In this document: positions 22,575-34,720 of the stretch, piece by piece
Numbering within the stretch: position 1 is the first letter of the stretch
Layout: each line of letters starts with the position of its first letter
Assembly (NCBI GenBank): GCA_023313575.1
Contig: JAJTTP010000001.1
Location: 186,001 to 250,000, forward strand
Length of the DNA stretch: 64,000 bases
DNA from: Eutypella sp. D-1
Lineage: Eukaryota > Ascomycota > Sordariomycetes > Xylariales > Diatrypaceae
Direction of reading: 5' to 3'
Notes under the pieces: generated by a model
Database searches by the model: none
What the model saw: only the letters and a program-made list of their open reading frames with translations
Told to the model about the DNA's origin: nothing
Made by a program: the position numbers and the translations under genes

Positions 22575-23796
22575 CTTCTGAAAAGTCCGCGGTAGTCAGT
22601 ATAAGTGAAGTGTGCTGATTCGGAGGTTGTACACCTACTGAGGATGGAATAGGGTTGTTAAAGAGAGACTGAAGAGACGGATCTGTCGGGATTCCTAATG
22701 ACCTATGGTAATCTGCTGCACTCAAGATGACTCGAACAAAAGACAAGGGGGCTGGCTGGTGAGGAGGAGGAATGATCAGATCAGCTGATGACTCGGAAGA
22801 ACGGTGTTCGCGAGGAAGTTGGTTCGAGTGAGTGAATAAAGTTGGCGATGAGCAACTCAACACTGGATTGTAGTATTGTATTGTCTATTCTATGTTTACT
22901 TATATCGACTAGATGCCCGCTATTTGTCGCTCAGGGGTAAATCAAAGACAGTGGCGCTTTGTAAAAAAAAGAACTTGGGCATAAAAGTCCTTAATTGTTC
23001 TTCCTTGTATACCTGGGTCTCGTACTTATTAAGGAGAGAAGAAAAGAAAAGAAAAGAAAGAGCAATACAATAGCAGCCAAAGGGCCTGGTTCCCTTGGGC
23101 TTCAGGCTCCCTCGCCCTTGGGTATCGTGGACAACCGTGGGGTAAAGCAACTCGGAGGCCACTAAAAACCCCGGGATGCGCAAAATGATGAACCTGATGA
23201 CACCGGATTGGGCAACAAGGGAGGGGTCAAGAAGTTTGGGAATCCCGCGCCTAAGAAAGCGATCGCACAAAGGATAACGTAAAACCAAGCGGTTTAGTCA
23301 ACCTGCTAGTAGCGATGATACGGTGGTGATTTACAGTAAGTTAGCCCTCGATATAAGGGGGCATTCTAGAAGAAAATAAAGGAGCCCGGCAGAAAGAATA
23401 GAGTGGCAACATGGGAAGAATGGGAGAATCAAAAGATCAGTCAGAAGAATGTTCATAGAGTACATCTTAGTTGATAGTAGAAGGGGGGACGATGACGGCA
23501 TCAGATGAGCAGGGCAAGCCTCAAGGGATAAAGGAAGGATCCATGAATTTGCCCAGGCTCGTCCTTGCTGCTGCACTGCACTGCAGGCACCTAAGCGCCT
23601 CCTGTGCATGCAGAGCATTTAGGTAACTAAGAGCGCCCCTAACCCCCCCAACTAAGTCCCGGGCACCACTGCTCTGGTTCTACTACTACTTCCCCAAGGT
23701 TGAGACGTCAAATTAGCGTTGGCACCCAATTTTCCTAATCAGGAAATAGCCCACTAAATAGCGAACGGCTGTAGGTGCCACGTTTTTTTCAGGAGT

Positions 23797-23831
<35 letters not shown>

Positions 23832-24309
23832 TGTCACCTTATCCAGGCCAGGCGAACCATGGGATGATGGGTGATGAATGCGAGTTTCAAAATTCGACTC
23901 CTCTGCACTGCACTCCCTTTGTGACTGATCACTCGGTCTTTCTAATAATGCGATTGAAGTTGGTGATGTACCCAATCAATGTCTCTACGCAGGCTTGCCT
24001 GATGAGTAATTACCGATCATGCATGTACCTATAAATAGGAGTAGTATGGTTTCGATCCCTATTACTGTATTAGATAGATAGCCTGAGATATAAGCATAGT
24101 AGGCCAATGCCAATCAACTGAGCTTAGGCAAGTCACGGAATAAGTAGTAGCCAGACACGTCTACATATGCAGGGCCGAACGATTTCTTAAAATCCTTATC
24201 GACGGCGCCTAGACTACTAAATCAGATGAGCAATCCGTGAAAAGGACCCCGCGTGCACGCATTCCATCACAAGACCTTCCCCGTCATTACCATCGTTGAT
24301 AACATGCCC
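22575..24309. other. Intergenic region with (CT)n microsatellite
   Basis: This lies between the Gln-rich gene and the end of the metacaspase gene. The part next to 22575 is probably promoter and 5' UTR of the Gln-rich protein gene. A CT microsatellite spans 23802-23829 and an AAAAG repeat lies near 23040-23060. No further gene is supported; short frames there lack domains. Confidence 0.45.
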
Positions 24310-25897
24310 TTACATGACGAAAAGGAGGTTCGTGTCTATTTGGCGAAAGTTAGCAAACCGTCACACTAGAACGAGCCGGTCGCGATGACGACGGAGAAAC
24401 TTACCCAGGGGATGACTGCACGACAGCTGCGGCTTCTGGGAGTACTCCTTCTCCAGGATGTCGCGGATGCTGTTCAGCAGCTCCACATAGCTCTGCTTGG
24501 GATCCTGCTGCAGGGCCTTGATGAAGGCGTGGGACATGGCGCCCGTCGCCTGAGAGGCGATGGTGGCGTCGGCACTGTTCACGGGGTATTACGTCAGGTA
24601 CTAAAATGAAACATTTGCAAACCTTGATCCCCCCAAACTCCCATGCGGCGGGAAAAAACTTACGAGGTCTGGTCGTCTTTGCTGCCGGACCACATGATAA
24701 CGTCCGCGGGCGAGGTCCTCGTCTCCAGGGTCTTCTTATACCCCTTGTCGCCCTTAAAAGCGGTGCGGGCAAACCCGAAGACCGACTCCGCGACGCCGCC
24801 CAGGTCGCCCCGGGCGTAGGCGGAAATAGCGCCTAGCAGACCCTGGCCGGCCTCTGCCGCGAGGTTGGGTTCCTTGAGCACGCCCTTGGTCGAGTAGATG
24901 TAGGGCAGGTCCATCACGGAACCGGAGTGGCACGAGTCGAAGATGGCCGTGAGCCTCACGCCGGGCTGAAGAGGCTTCACGACCCGGTAGTGGATCTCGT
25001 CGTCGACGAGGTGGCCTGCTTCCTTATAGTCTACTGGGTAAATAACCTCATCGTACCCGTCCTCCTCGTCGCCATCCAGGTCTTCCGTCTGTCCTCCGTG
25101 GCCTGCGCCCAGAGTCAGCCAGCTGCAGAATAAAGCTACGCGTTAATAAAAGGCCAAGGCATGGCATCCATACCTGAGTAATGAAGGAACAGGGCGTCGT
25201 TCGGCTGGGCATCCTTAACGAGCCAACCCATGGCCTTGATGATATTGGCCTTGGTAGGGATCATGCGCGGGTCCTGCTGGTCGTCGGTCAGAATGACCAT
25301 GTCCTCGCGGCGGTACCCGTAGCGCTCGCTGAGGAAGGCGGAGAGGTTCTTAGTGTCGTTGATGCAGCCGCGCAGCTCGCCTTGCTGCCCGAAATAGTTG
25401 ATGCCGATCAGCAGGGCCTTGCGCTTCCCGGAACAGTTCGAGTACTGGAAAGTGTACCCCTCTGGCGCGCCGTGGCCGAACTCCTGAGGGGCGCTCGGCG
25501 GGGGAGGGCCGGCTCGGTGCGAGCCGCCGTATCCGCCGTATCCGGGCTCATGACCACCCCGGTGCCCACCGTGGGAAGGGTACCCGTAAGAGTCTAGTCC
25601 GGAAGGGGGCGGGTGCGACGGAGGCGGGTAGCGGTTGCCACCGCCGCCGTGATGGGAGGGAGGAGGACCGCCAGGTGGGGCATAGGAATTGTAACCCCCT
25701 CCGTGTTGTCCGGGATATTGATTGTAATTGTGCTGCTGGGGTGGGGGAGCACCGTACGGGGGATAGCCCTGAGGAGGTTGGTGTGGAGGGGGCTGGTATC
25801 CCCCGCCGTAGCCTCCTCCTCCCTGGTTGTAGCCGCCACCGCCGCCGCCGCCGCCGCCGCCGTAATGACCTTGGTCGTAGCCACCGTATCCTGACAT
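24310..25897 (-). CDS. MCA1: Metacaspase (caspase-like Cys peptidase)
   Basis: Four exons, 25897-25174, 25102-24664, 24574-24405 and 24335-24310, give 452 residues with all phases matching. The last exon is only 26 bases and supplies the conserved ending Asp-Thr-Asn-Leu-Leu-Phe-Val-Met. The N-terminal ~145 residues are a Gly/Tyr/Pro/Gln-rich prodomain, typical of type I metacaspases. The catalytic domain starts at [11 protein letters not shown]. The catalytic His is in His-Tyr-Ser-Gly-His-Gly-Gly, split by the first intron, and the catalytic Cys is in Asp-Ser-Cys-His-Ser-Gly-Ser. Metacaspases cleave after Arg or Lys and act in proteostasis, ageing and stress-induced cell death. The domain looks complete and active. 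It diverges from a WW-domain gene across about 1.25 kb. Confidence 0.94.
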
Positions 25898-27151
25898 GAT
25901 TCGGATTTTAGAATCACGATTTCGCGCAGAGTCACGAAGTTTACTGGTGTGGTTTATGGAATGTCGAGGAAAAGAGGGATGGGGACAGACAATTGCCTGC
26001 TGGAAATGTAGTGATGGTTAAATGAATTCTAGAAGGGTTGTATGATGGGGAGATGCCAAAATGCTGATTCCAGTAGCTGGCTGGTTGGCTGGCTGGAGTC
26101 GGGCGGTGTCAGCAGGGGCTGCAGGAGGAAGAGTTGCAGGTGTAGATTGTTCCAGGTTACAGCGTCAAACAGTGCACGTCCTAGGGCTGATACCCGCTAA
26201 ATGCCTGCCGACCCCGCGGCTGAGGCCGCCTACCGCCTTCCTGTAGTGACATGTACCTGTACCTGTTTGTCTTCGGTGCACCTCTGGAAGAAGTGGGGGC
26301 GGGGGTCAATGAGTCGGGTCTATAGTGGTCAAAGTTGGCAGAGTACTGGTGTGCATCATACAAACATCAATCTATACCTACATGTATCTAGTTATGTACA
26401 TACAGCTAAAGGGCAAGCGCCAGGATTTCCAGGGTTGTTTGCTATTTATAGGAGTGATCCAAGAAGCAGTCAAATCCTACCTTGAATACCTCAGGCAGGA
26501 TTTCAGAGGTGTTTTACATAAAAGTGTCAAGTTACGCAGATATTCCCATGCTAGATGCAGGTGTTTTTGACACCTGTAAATCTGCCTGGATCCTCGAGGA
26601 GCTTAAAGTACAGGTACATAGCTCGTCTGTGCCGTATTGCCGATCTGGGGACACCAACACTACCCTGCACCTTCCCATGGCGTCTCCTGAAACGGGTGAA
26701 TTACTCCACTCCGTATTGAATGTGCCACCTGCCGGCAAACCTGCGTACAACGGCCACCAGACGTAATAACAAGCAAGGCCAAGCAAGTCAGACCAAGTCA
26801 GTTTGACAGGCAAGAACAACCCGCTTGCGCATTCGCACAGCTGCACAGCTGCACAAGCAACATACAAGACATATTAGGGTAGTTGTAGTTGAGGGTCCCT
26901 TCAACGGGGGGAGGCAACCAATCTCAAGGTCAGCTTTCCCATAAAATCTCCCCTCCTAACTTCCAAGTTCCTTAACCTACCTAACCTTACCCACCTTGCC
27001 AACCACCCCGCAGACAGGCTTATAACGAACGACGGGAACGAACGAACGGCTCCAAGGATCACGGGAGACACGGCATCAGGGCAGAAAACGATCAGTGCAT
27101 TTTCGACATCATATATCAAGTTCATCCAATTTTTGACTGACATCATCAATC
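25898..27151. promoter_or_regulatory. Divergent intergenic region, metacaspase / WW-domain gene
   Basis: A region of 1.25 kb between two divergent genes. It must contain both promoters and leaders. Short direct repeats (GGCTGGCTGG near 26085, CAGCTGCACAGCTGCAC near 26838-26854, CGAACGAACGG near 27040) are visible. No coding region is convincing. Confidence 0.4.
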
Positions 27152-28251
27152 ATGTCTTTCTTTACCAAGCTCTCTAAAGAGTTCGATAATCTGGGTCTCG
27201 GATCTAAAAAGGAGGAAAGGGCGCCAAGTGGTTCGGGTTAGTCTAACCCGGATATAACGGCTTTGCGGCGGCGGCCAACTTAACTTTTTGCTAACTAAAC
27301 TTATTTATTTTCAAACGCTATATATACAGGGAGCCGTGATTATCCGGGACAGCAATACGGAGGTGGCGGCGGCGGAGGTTACCAGGCCCCTCCACCCCAA
27401 CAGCAGTACCCCCCGGGACCCGGCTACGGCAGCCCGCCCCCTCCAGCCCCGGGCCCCGTCTATTCCCCTCCGCCGGACAAACCGCGCATTCCCTCTGGCT
27501 GGGTCCCGCAGTACGACTCGCACTACCAGCGATGGTACTATTTCGAGGAGGCGACGGGCCGATCGCAGTGGGAGGCGCCGGGTTATTACCCGCCGGGCGG
27601 GGATGGGCAGCGGGGCTACGGTTCTCACGAACAGCACGGCAGCTACGGCGCACATGACCAGTACGGTTACAGCTCGCATGGCGGCGGTGGTGGTGGCCAT
27701 GGTTATGGAGGAGGCTACGATCACGGTTCAGGCGGTGGCGGCGACCCCTATGGCCACCATGACCCCTATGGTGGCGACAGAGGCGAGAAGGAGAAGAAGA
27801 AGAAGAGCAGCTCGAGCGGCATGCTCCTCGGTGCCGCCGGAGGTCTTGCCGTCGGTGCGGTGGGCGGAGCCTTGATCGCCGATGCTCTCGGTATGCCCCC
27901 CCCCCCCCCCCCCCTTTTCCCCAACTCAATAACCCATGACCAACCAACTAACTAACCGGAAAACCAGACGACTCAGACGAGGAACGCCACCAGCAACAGC
28001 AACAATACGCAGCCGCGGCGCCGATGTACGGCGAGGCACCGCCCGCGGCTCCAGTCTACGAGCCCGCGTACAACGCCGAGGGCGAGTACGTGGACGCGAG
28101 CGATCGGGAGTCGGTGCGCTCGGCGCGCGAGGACTACGAGGAGGCGCTCGAGGCGGCCAATGACTCCAGCGCCAGCAGCAGCGATATCGAGGAGCTCGAG
28201 GAGGCGCGCGAGGAGTACGAGGAGGAGTACGAAGAGACGTACGATGATTAG
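27152..28251 (+). CDS. WW-domain protein with glycine-rich and acidic regions
   Basis: Three exons, 27152-27236, 27330-27890 and 27968-28251, give 309 residues. Order of parts: a short N-terminal segment (MSFFTKLSKEFDNLGLG); a Gly/Pro/Gln/Tyr-rich stretch; one WW domain around residues 78-108, with Trp at IPSGWVPQYD and at RSQWEAP and an aromatic Tyr-Tyr-Phe core; a His/Gly/Tyr-rich repeat region; a glycine-zipper-like hydrophobic segment (GAAGGLAVGAVGGALIADALG); and a strongly acidic end. WW domains bind Pro-rich peptides. The glycine-zipper suggests membrane or oligomer association. The second intron contains a 19-base C run at 27896-27914. Partner and pathway are unknown. The divergent metacaspase prodomain is also Pro/Tyr-rich, so an interaction is conceivable but only inferred. 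Confidence 0.87.
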
Positions 28252-29236
28252 TTCGGCCGGCGCTTGTTTACTGCGCTCACTTTTTTTTTTCTTCTTCTTC
28301 TGAGTGGAGTGGAGTGGAGTGGAATCATAGCGGAGGCGTCATTGGTGTGTGTCGCATGGTATCATCTGGCTAGATAGAGCCCGACCTGTATGAGCAGCTG
28401 GATGGCTGTGCTTTGGTCAGATCCGTGATAAGTAAACACTTGGTCTTCGCATTGACCGGGAGATTATGCACCCCCCTCCCCCCCATCTCGGGCTGTGACG
28501 TCTTTCTTTGAATAATTGTGCCCGGGCCCGCGAGTCAGCCCCGTCTCTGGTGACCGAATTAGCGGGCTCCTTGCTACTGGGTTCACCGCCCCATAAACCA
28601 GCGACCAGAGGTATTGGTGCATAGATTGGCCCGAGGGGGTAATACGCTGCTGATACATATGTACGCACTGGCTGATGTCATTTTTTGATATACATGTACA
28701 TGAAACCGAAGATAAGCAGCAGACGATGTCTCGTACACGAATATAGATATTTGAAGTTACAGATATCTAGACGATGTTGCCTGGCTTCGGCTTCGCATTA
28801 TACACACCCCTCTAGACAACAAGGGGAAGAGTCGAAAACAAACCGACATCACAAACCAGACAGACAATGGGTATCAACCAACCCCCCCCCCCCCCCCCCC
28901 CCACCCCCCCCTTTCCTATCCTAATCCTATACTTTCGGTTAATATCCCAATAGCTAAACCCTTCATAACCATATACCGACGCTCGCCCACTTTTTTCCAT
29001 TCATACGCCGAAGAATCCTCCCAAGACCATGATTTTATACGGGTATCGTCCCTTTCCATGAACCTCAGTCCCAACCGTCATGCCTGCTCCTCCCCCCCCC
29101 CCCCGGGGGTCCTGCAACCTTCAAAACTGGTCCGACATGCTGAAATCCCTCATCAAAATCAATACTCACCAATTTTCTTAGTACATAGACCCCCGGGTTA
29201 TCAGCATAAATTCTCATCACGTCACATCACACGACA
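28252..29236. other. Convergent intergenic region with poly-C tracts
   Basis: This holds the 3' ends of the WW-domain gene and the checkpoint gene. It contains a GAGTG tandem near 28302-28322, a 21-base C run at 28882-28902 and a 13-base C run at 29092-29104. No gene is supported. Confidence 0.5.
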
Positions 29237-32039
29237 TCACGCCAACCCGCCAAAATAAACCCCCAATTCCGCGCCCTCGTCCTCCGTAACAGCAAGCTCG
29301 AGGAGCTCATGCGCAAGCTCCGCAGTCTCCTCGCTGACGACACCGCCGTCATCCGTGTCCGCGAAGTTGAGGCGCGCGAGGCTGAGCAGGTATTTCTGGG
29401 GTCCGCCGAGGACGCGGGCCAGTTTCGCGGGCAGGTCTACTACGTCGCGGGTCGCGGGGCTGCGGACCAGCGTGTGCAGGAGGAGCATTGCGTGCGTGAT
29501 GAGTGAGGATAGACGGGAGTTTAGGAGGTCTGGCTGGAATGCGCTTTCTGCTGTCGTTGTAGATGCGGGTGTTGGGGTCTTGGTGGAGAGACGATGACGT
29601 CCTGCGGGTGTCGGCGTCGGTGTGTACTGCATGGTCCCGTCGTACAGCTCCTCGATGCAGGCGCATATGAGCGTCACGAGGCGCGGAACGACGTAATCGC
29701 CCGTCGCCATCTGGAGCAGGCCGAACTCGGACCTCGCGAACGCCACGAGGGTCTTGAGGATCTCGATCCGCAGTCCGTGGAGGGTGGCCCTGTCGATGTC
29801 CCAGCGCGGCGTGTCCACGAGCTGCAGAGAGACGGACTGGATGATATGGACGGCGGCGAAGTCGGCCGTCTGGCCGGGTGGCGTCGGGCCGATGCTCTGG
29901 GGAAAGACGGAGGTGCAGAGGAGTCGTAGCATGACTATGTAGTCCTCGATGGGATGCTTTGGGCTCAGCAGCATCAGCACGAATTGCACGTGCACCTCGC
30001 TCCAGAAATCGGAGATCGGCGCCGTGACGCCGCCGGCGACGGGCGGGGATGCGGCACAGCCGAGGGCTGTTATGTACAGCAGCGATAGGATCTGGGCGGT
30101 AGGTATGTTGCGGCTTAGCTTTATCCAGCTTTCGTCGATGGGGTCTCCGGGGTTGTGATTGTTGAACCTGGGTATGCCGACATCGTAACAAGACTCCATT
30201 GCGATGGAGATCAGGGACGGCGCGATGTACGGCGCGACGGCAGAGCTATAGAGTTGTAACGTGATGACAATCAACGATACGAGCTCCGTGATTGGCTCCA
30301 ACTATGCCAGCGTTAGTTCAGGTAGAGGCTGGCCAAGCCAGTGATGGTTGTAATAGGCAGTACATACAATGGACTCCTTGCGACAGGCCTCCCAGAGTTG
30401 AATGACTTGTTCACAGAACTCAATTGGCAGGCGCATAGGATCGTCGGGACTATCGATGATGGCCAATTTTTGGAATAGGATGGAAGCGAGGCTTTCCGTT
30501 GCCCGCGAGGGCAGCGTAAAGCCGGCTAGGTAATCGAAGACCAGAGAGCGACCATGCGCAGCGCTGTGATTCAGAATGGTTCTCAAGTACTATACGGAGG
30601 CAGTCAGTTACCTGAAACCCTACACCCGACATGAAGTCAAAGTGGCCCATCAGTTGTAAAAATAACGTCTTTCCACGTGACACATGATACATGGTTAGGG
30701 CATGGGGGAGAAAGGGGAGGAGGCGCGGGGAGGAGCTTACATCAAAGGAGTGGCCTGAAATTGCAATAGGGCCCTGCCCTTCGGCAATGCTGTCAGTCCC
30801 AGGTGCGGGGCCATCATCGATCACCATAGCATCCTCGGAGTGTGTCTCAAGGGCGTTAATCGGGCTATCTACAGCCTGGCGTTTCCGCTTCCCCCCTTTA
30901 GTCGGGGTCCTGGTGACACGGCCCGTGGGCTCGGCTATAGAACTAGCTATAGCACCTGCATTCCTGCCCCTCTGGCCCTTGGTTGGACTGGCGGCCATCT
31001 CCACATCCTCGAACCCGTCCGCAAGACCGTATGCCTTAGCAGTGGCATTTTTCCTAGGGGTAGCAGGGGCATCTCTTCGTTTGGCCCTGTCCAGCTCTTC
31101 CCGGAGGTCTCGGCGGGTGAACTCAAGCTCGGTGGTAGTCGTGCGCTCGGCGGCCTTGGCAGCCTCAATGGCAGTCTCGTATTTGGCTATCTGTTCCGAC
31201 GTCCTCTTCCTCAGAGCCTGGACCTCGCGGTCATGGTCGTTTCGGGCCTTGTCTAACCGGCTTCGGACGATCTGTATTTCGCCATCTTTCGTGTTGAGCC
31301 TCGTCTGAAGATCCAGTATCTGGGCTTGCAACGCAGCCAGCTCGTGGCTGGTGGGACCGGTTGGCCGGGGAGGTTGCTGAGAAGCTTGGTATATGGACGA
31401 AACAGGTGGGTGAGGCCGCTGTAGGGGAGGAGGGGGCTGGTTGGGGCGTCTCTGACTGAATGGTGGCGGGGGCGGTTGTTGGGTAATGGTCGGATGTACT
31501 CGTTGCTGTTGTGGGCGTTGTTGATGTTGATATTGTTGTTGTTGGTGGTGCTGTTTCTGATGCTGTTGGCGTTGATATTGTGGCTGTGGTTGTCGTGGTA
31601 TGGGGGGGCGAGAAGCAGAGGCCGAAGTAGCTACCGGTTGTGAAGGGGCTCGAGATATTGGCGGTTGGCCCCATGATTTCACCTGTTGCGGAACCACTCT
31701 CGACCCGGCGCTCGTCCCGGTTGTCCTGTTGGCGGCATTCACAGCCACGGTGTTGACGGTGTTGGTCGTAATGTTCGTAGCTGTGTTCGTAGCATTGTTC
31801 ACAGCATTATTCACAGGAACATTAGCCTTCAGCTCTTCTTGAACAACGGCATCGTCAAGGTCATCGTCTTCGAAATCATCGTATGTCTCGTCATACGCCT
31901 CATATGCCTGGTATCCCTGCGATGGCTGCTCGTATCTCTTTTGGGCAGCTTGTGTAAGCTGAATAGCAGTATTTTCTAGCTCTTGCAGAGCATTGGGATT
32001 AAGAGCATCCAAATCATCGTCGGAAAAGTAGTCGTCCAT
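29237..32039 (-). CDS. uvsD: UvsD/Rad26 (ATRIP-like) DNA damage checkpoint protein
   Basis: The model has exons 32039-30741, 30668-about 30612/30624, 30589-30368 and 30301-29237, giving roughly 880 residues. The start MDDYFSDDDLDAL with a following ELENTAIQLTQ block is characteristic of fungal UvsD/Rad26. Then come an Asn/Thr-rich and Gln/Pro-rich linker, a coiled coil near residues 225-325 (LQAQILDLQTRLNTKDGEIQ onward), basic patches (RTPTKGGKRKRQ), and a C-terminal helical region made by the last two exons. The protein is the partner that brings ATR kinase (UvsB/Mec1) to RPA-coated single-stranded DNA in the nucleus. The junction near 30590-30624 is uncertain: the visible donors leave an intron of only 22 or 34 bases. 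Either choice keeps the frame. Confidence 0.82.
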
Positions 32040-32672
32040 GGCGACTCAATGAGCCTCTCCCGCCGGCCAACACCTTCATACCGGCAACGTGCGTCCCCAG
32101 AAAGAGAGTGAATTGGGGGAATTGTGGATTTTGAAACAGAAGGAGGAAAGAAGAGGGGGAAAAAAGGTTCACCGGGAGAAGTTATGTACCTAAACAGTAA
32201 AACATCAACGTTAAGAGATCCCCAGGTGGTGGTAGCACAGAGACACGCTTAATTACTTAATCGCTTGAATTATCCTTATCGCGTTCAGGCAGTTCAGTTC
32301 GAGCGCGACGGGACTGCTTAGATCCCGAGGTCTGTAACGCGTTAAGTACCTGCCTGACCCACCAATGGACTATCCCGGCAAGCCCCGGAGAGCAACTCTA
32401 CCCCGCTATAAAGATACTCTCCATTTAAAGGTATCACGATTACTTCGTACTCAACTCATAAAATTCCCGAAGAAGCTAGTCCTGCAAAAAGAAGATATAT
32501 AACACTCAAAGTACTTGGGTAAGTTACCAGTATAACACATGGCTTATAATTAGTCCTCGACTGAAGGGCAGAAATTGTCCAGGTGTACCAATCATCATTG
32601 CCAACATAACACGTTCTTACGCAAACGAACTCCAGCGTGCAACAGCCTTGAGTTGGGGAATTATCACTTTTT
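32040..32672. other. Intergenic region upstream of uvsD
   Basis: About 630 bases between the start of the checkpoint gene and the end of the NRPS relic. The part next to 32040 should be the uvsD promoter. Nothing else is recognised; an open frame on the plus strand that overlaps the relic is antisense shadow. Confidence 0.4.
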
Positions 32673-34225
32673 TCATCTGGCCCCTTTTGCAACGGTAGGG
32701 AACTCAACCTCTCCGTTGTGCGCGAAGGAAGCGAGTAACGCTCCCATCGTCGGATGCATACCGAGCTCACCAGCTCTGCGAATCCATTCATCCATTAAAA
32801 TCTCCACAAAGTCGACATCAGCAGCGAATTCAACATATCCATCAGCCGCCCGCTGCAACGCCCACTTCCGCATGTTATTCAGCGGTAGATCGAGGTTGCC
32901 GGTATGGTTGACGAAGTGCACCTCGCCACGTCGGCGGTGTCTAGCTGGTGGCCAACCATGCTCATCCCGCTCATCCCGCCGTAAAGCGCTGTTCAGCACG
33001 CCCGTAACTACGGCCTCCAGCCCAACAACGTTCACCACGCCCCGGGCTACGCCATGGGAAATGGGTACGGCCCGTAGCTTGCGCGCGTACCCGAGAATGT
33101 TGTGCATACCGTCGAGCTGAGGAACCTCGTCGCGGCTGATGAGCGTTGGCCTATGCATGCAGACGGGCCAATCTCGGTGTTTCGCCACCAACTTCTCCAG
33201 AAACCTCTCGCTCGCCCACTTGCACGCAGTATAGCCCATTGAGCCGTCGGTGGGTGGCGGTGTCGAGGCCACAGATGTCTCTTGGAGGGATGAACCCGGT
33301 GCGAAACTTCCAACTCCAGCGGTCGAGATGTGATGGAATGGAATCTTTCTCGGTATGCTCCATTCCACGAGATCTTTGATAGTCAGGAAGTTGGACTGCC
33401 GCATTGTCTGGTACGTCTTCATGTATGAGATGTCAGCGCCATTGTGAATAATTACGTCGGCCCGGCTGAACAGGTCGTCAATGATGGATTGTGGTAACCC
33501 GATACGAGGTTGGCATAGGTCACCCTCGTAGAGAGTGACCTTATGGAGAGCTTTCAAATCGGTTCTAGTAGCGACGTTGCGAACTCCAAGACAGTGGACT
33601 TCGCTGACTGTTGGATCCTTGATCATTGCGTTGATCAAGGCCTTACCAAGGTAGCCTGACCCGCCGGTGAGAATGACTACTTTGGACTGTGAGTTCGGGA
33701 CTGGCTGGAGTTTGACACTGTCCAGGTTGACCATTGATGGCCGCAGTCTTGTCTCCTCATCCCAGTCGATGATTTCCAGCACATCGATCTGCCCCTCAAT
33801 ACGGCGCGCCATACTAGATAGCACACTTGCCTCAAAAAGGTCCAGCAGTGGGAAGTCGAGGTCAAACTCGAGATACTAACAACTTACGTGCCTTCGCACT
33901 CCAACTTGTGCACGTGGCTGGTGGTTTGGTCATCCACAAGAACAGCCGCAGGTTGGCAGTCTTTGACTATGGCTGCTAACCGGCTCCATGGTATCCCCAA
34001 ATCATGTGGCAAGTATGTGGCACCGATTCTCATGACGGCAAGTATCGAGGATACCCAGTCAGCTGTCGGCTCTTGCAGTACTGCCATCCGTGAACCAGTC
34101 GTAATACCGACAGCTCCAAGCTCGGTGGTTATCACATCAACCTTTCTGTGTACAACTTCGTCGTACGATGATGCAACGCTACCGTCCCCGGTGATCACTG
34201 CTGTCCGACTTGGGTGCCTCAACAA
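32673..34225 (-). pseudogene. NRPS-type relic: adenylation fragment + carrier-domain end + thioester reductase
   Basis: Two reading frames lie end to end. The upstream one (34225-33884) is the first ~110 residues of an adenylation domain: RTAVITGDG, LQEPTADW, and AVMRIGATYLPHDLG matching core A2. It stops before the ATP-binding core. The downstream one (open from about 33876 to 32673) starts with the last third of a carrier domain (DFPLLDLFEASVLSSMARRI), without the Gly-Asp-Ser pantetheine site. It continues into a complete-looking reductase: ILTGGSGYLG for NAD(P)H, HNGADISY, STAGVGSF and the YTACKW Tyr-Lys pair. At the join a GTAAGT is followed 6 bases later by TTAG, as if an intron lost its middle. 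The upstream end also lacks the rest of a synthetase. Probably a PKS-NRPS or NRPS gene collapsed by deletion; the reductase part could still be translated from an internal ATG. Confidence 0.72.
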
Positions 34226-34720
34226 GTAATAGTCATTGCTTCAACGGTATACCAGCCAGGAAAGACAGCGGTACCATCAAGCCAGGATGCGTAGGAAATG
34301 TCATTTTGAAGAATACATTGCGTGCACTTCACTGGGGGGGTTGTTACTCAAGAGTGCCACATACCATAGCCAACCAAAAATTCAGCATTTTGAGTATCAG
34401 ATATCACTCAGATTATCAGGTTGTAATTAAGTATCTATCCATTTTGTAGCTGGGTTCCAAGGTTATGGAATCTGCGTAACACAAAACTCGCCTCACAAAA
34501 TGCTCCGATTTCCCGATGTCTAGTATCTAGGTACAATGCCATCGCACTCTTGGCCGGGCCCTTTCCACTTCAATTCAAAGCCTCCCTTAAGTTACTCATT
34601 GGAATATGAAATTCCCTTTTTTTCGCTCTACATGCCTAATCCACATATCAAGTTGATGACATTCCCTCAATTGCATACCTCTTCCTTCCCGTTCCAGTGA
34701 TCTCGACAGGCCAACCCGAC
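34226..34720. other. Spacer between NRPS relic and P450 gene
   Basis: About 495 bases between divergent reading frames. It is AT-rich in the middle and shows no coding region. In the frame of the adenylation fragment a stop lies a few codons upstream, so the rest of the synthetase is not present here. It presumably carries the P450 promoter. Confidence 0.4.

Noticed and set aside
24040..24075. Possible tRNA B-box (GTTTCGATCCC)
   Set aside because: No matching A-box or cloverleaf around it.
29349..30191. Minus-strand open frame of 280 codons in another frame of the uvsD last exon
   Set aside because: Arg/His/Pro-rich shadow of the real frame, which continues the helical C-terminal domain.
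30691..31308. Plus-strand frame of 205 codons over uvsD
   Set aside because: Antisense shadow of a Ser/Arg/Lys-rich coding exon.
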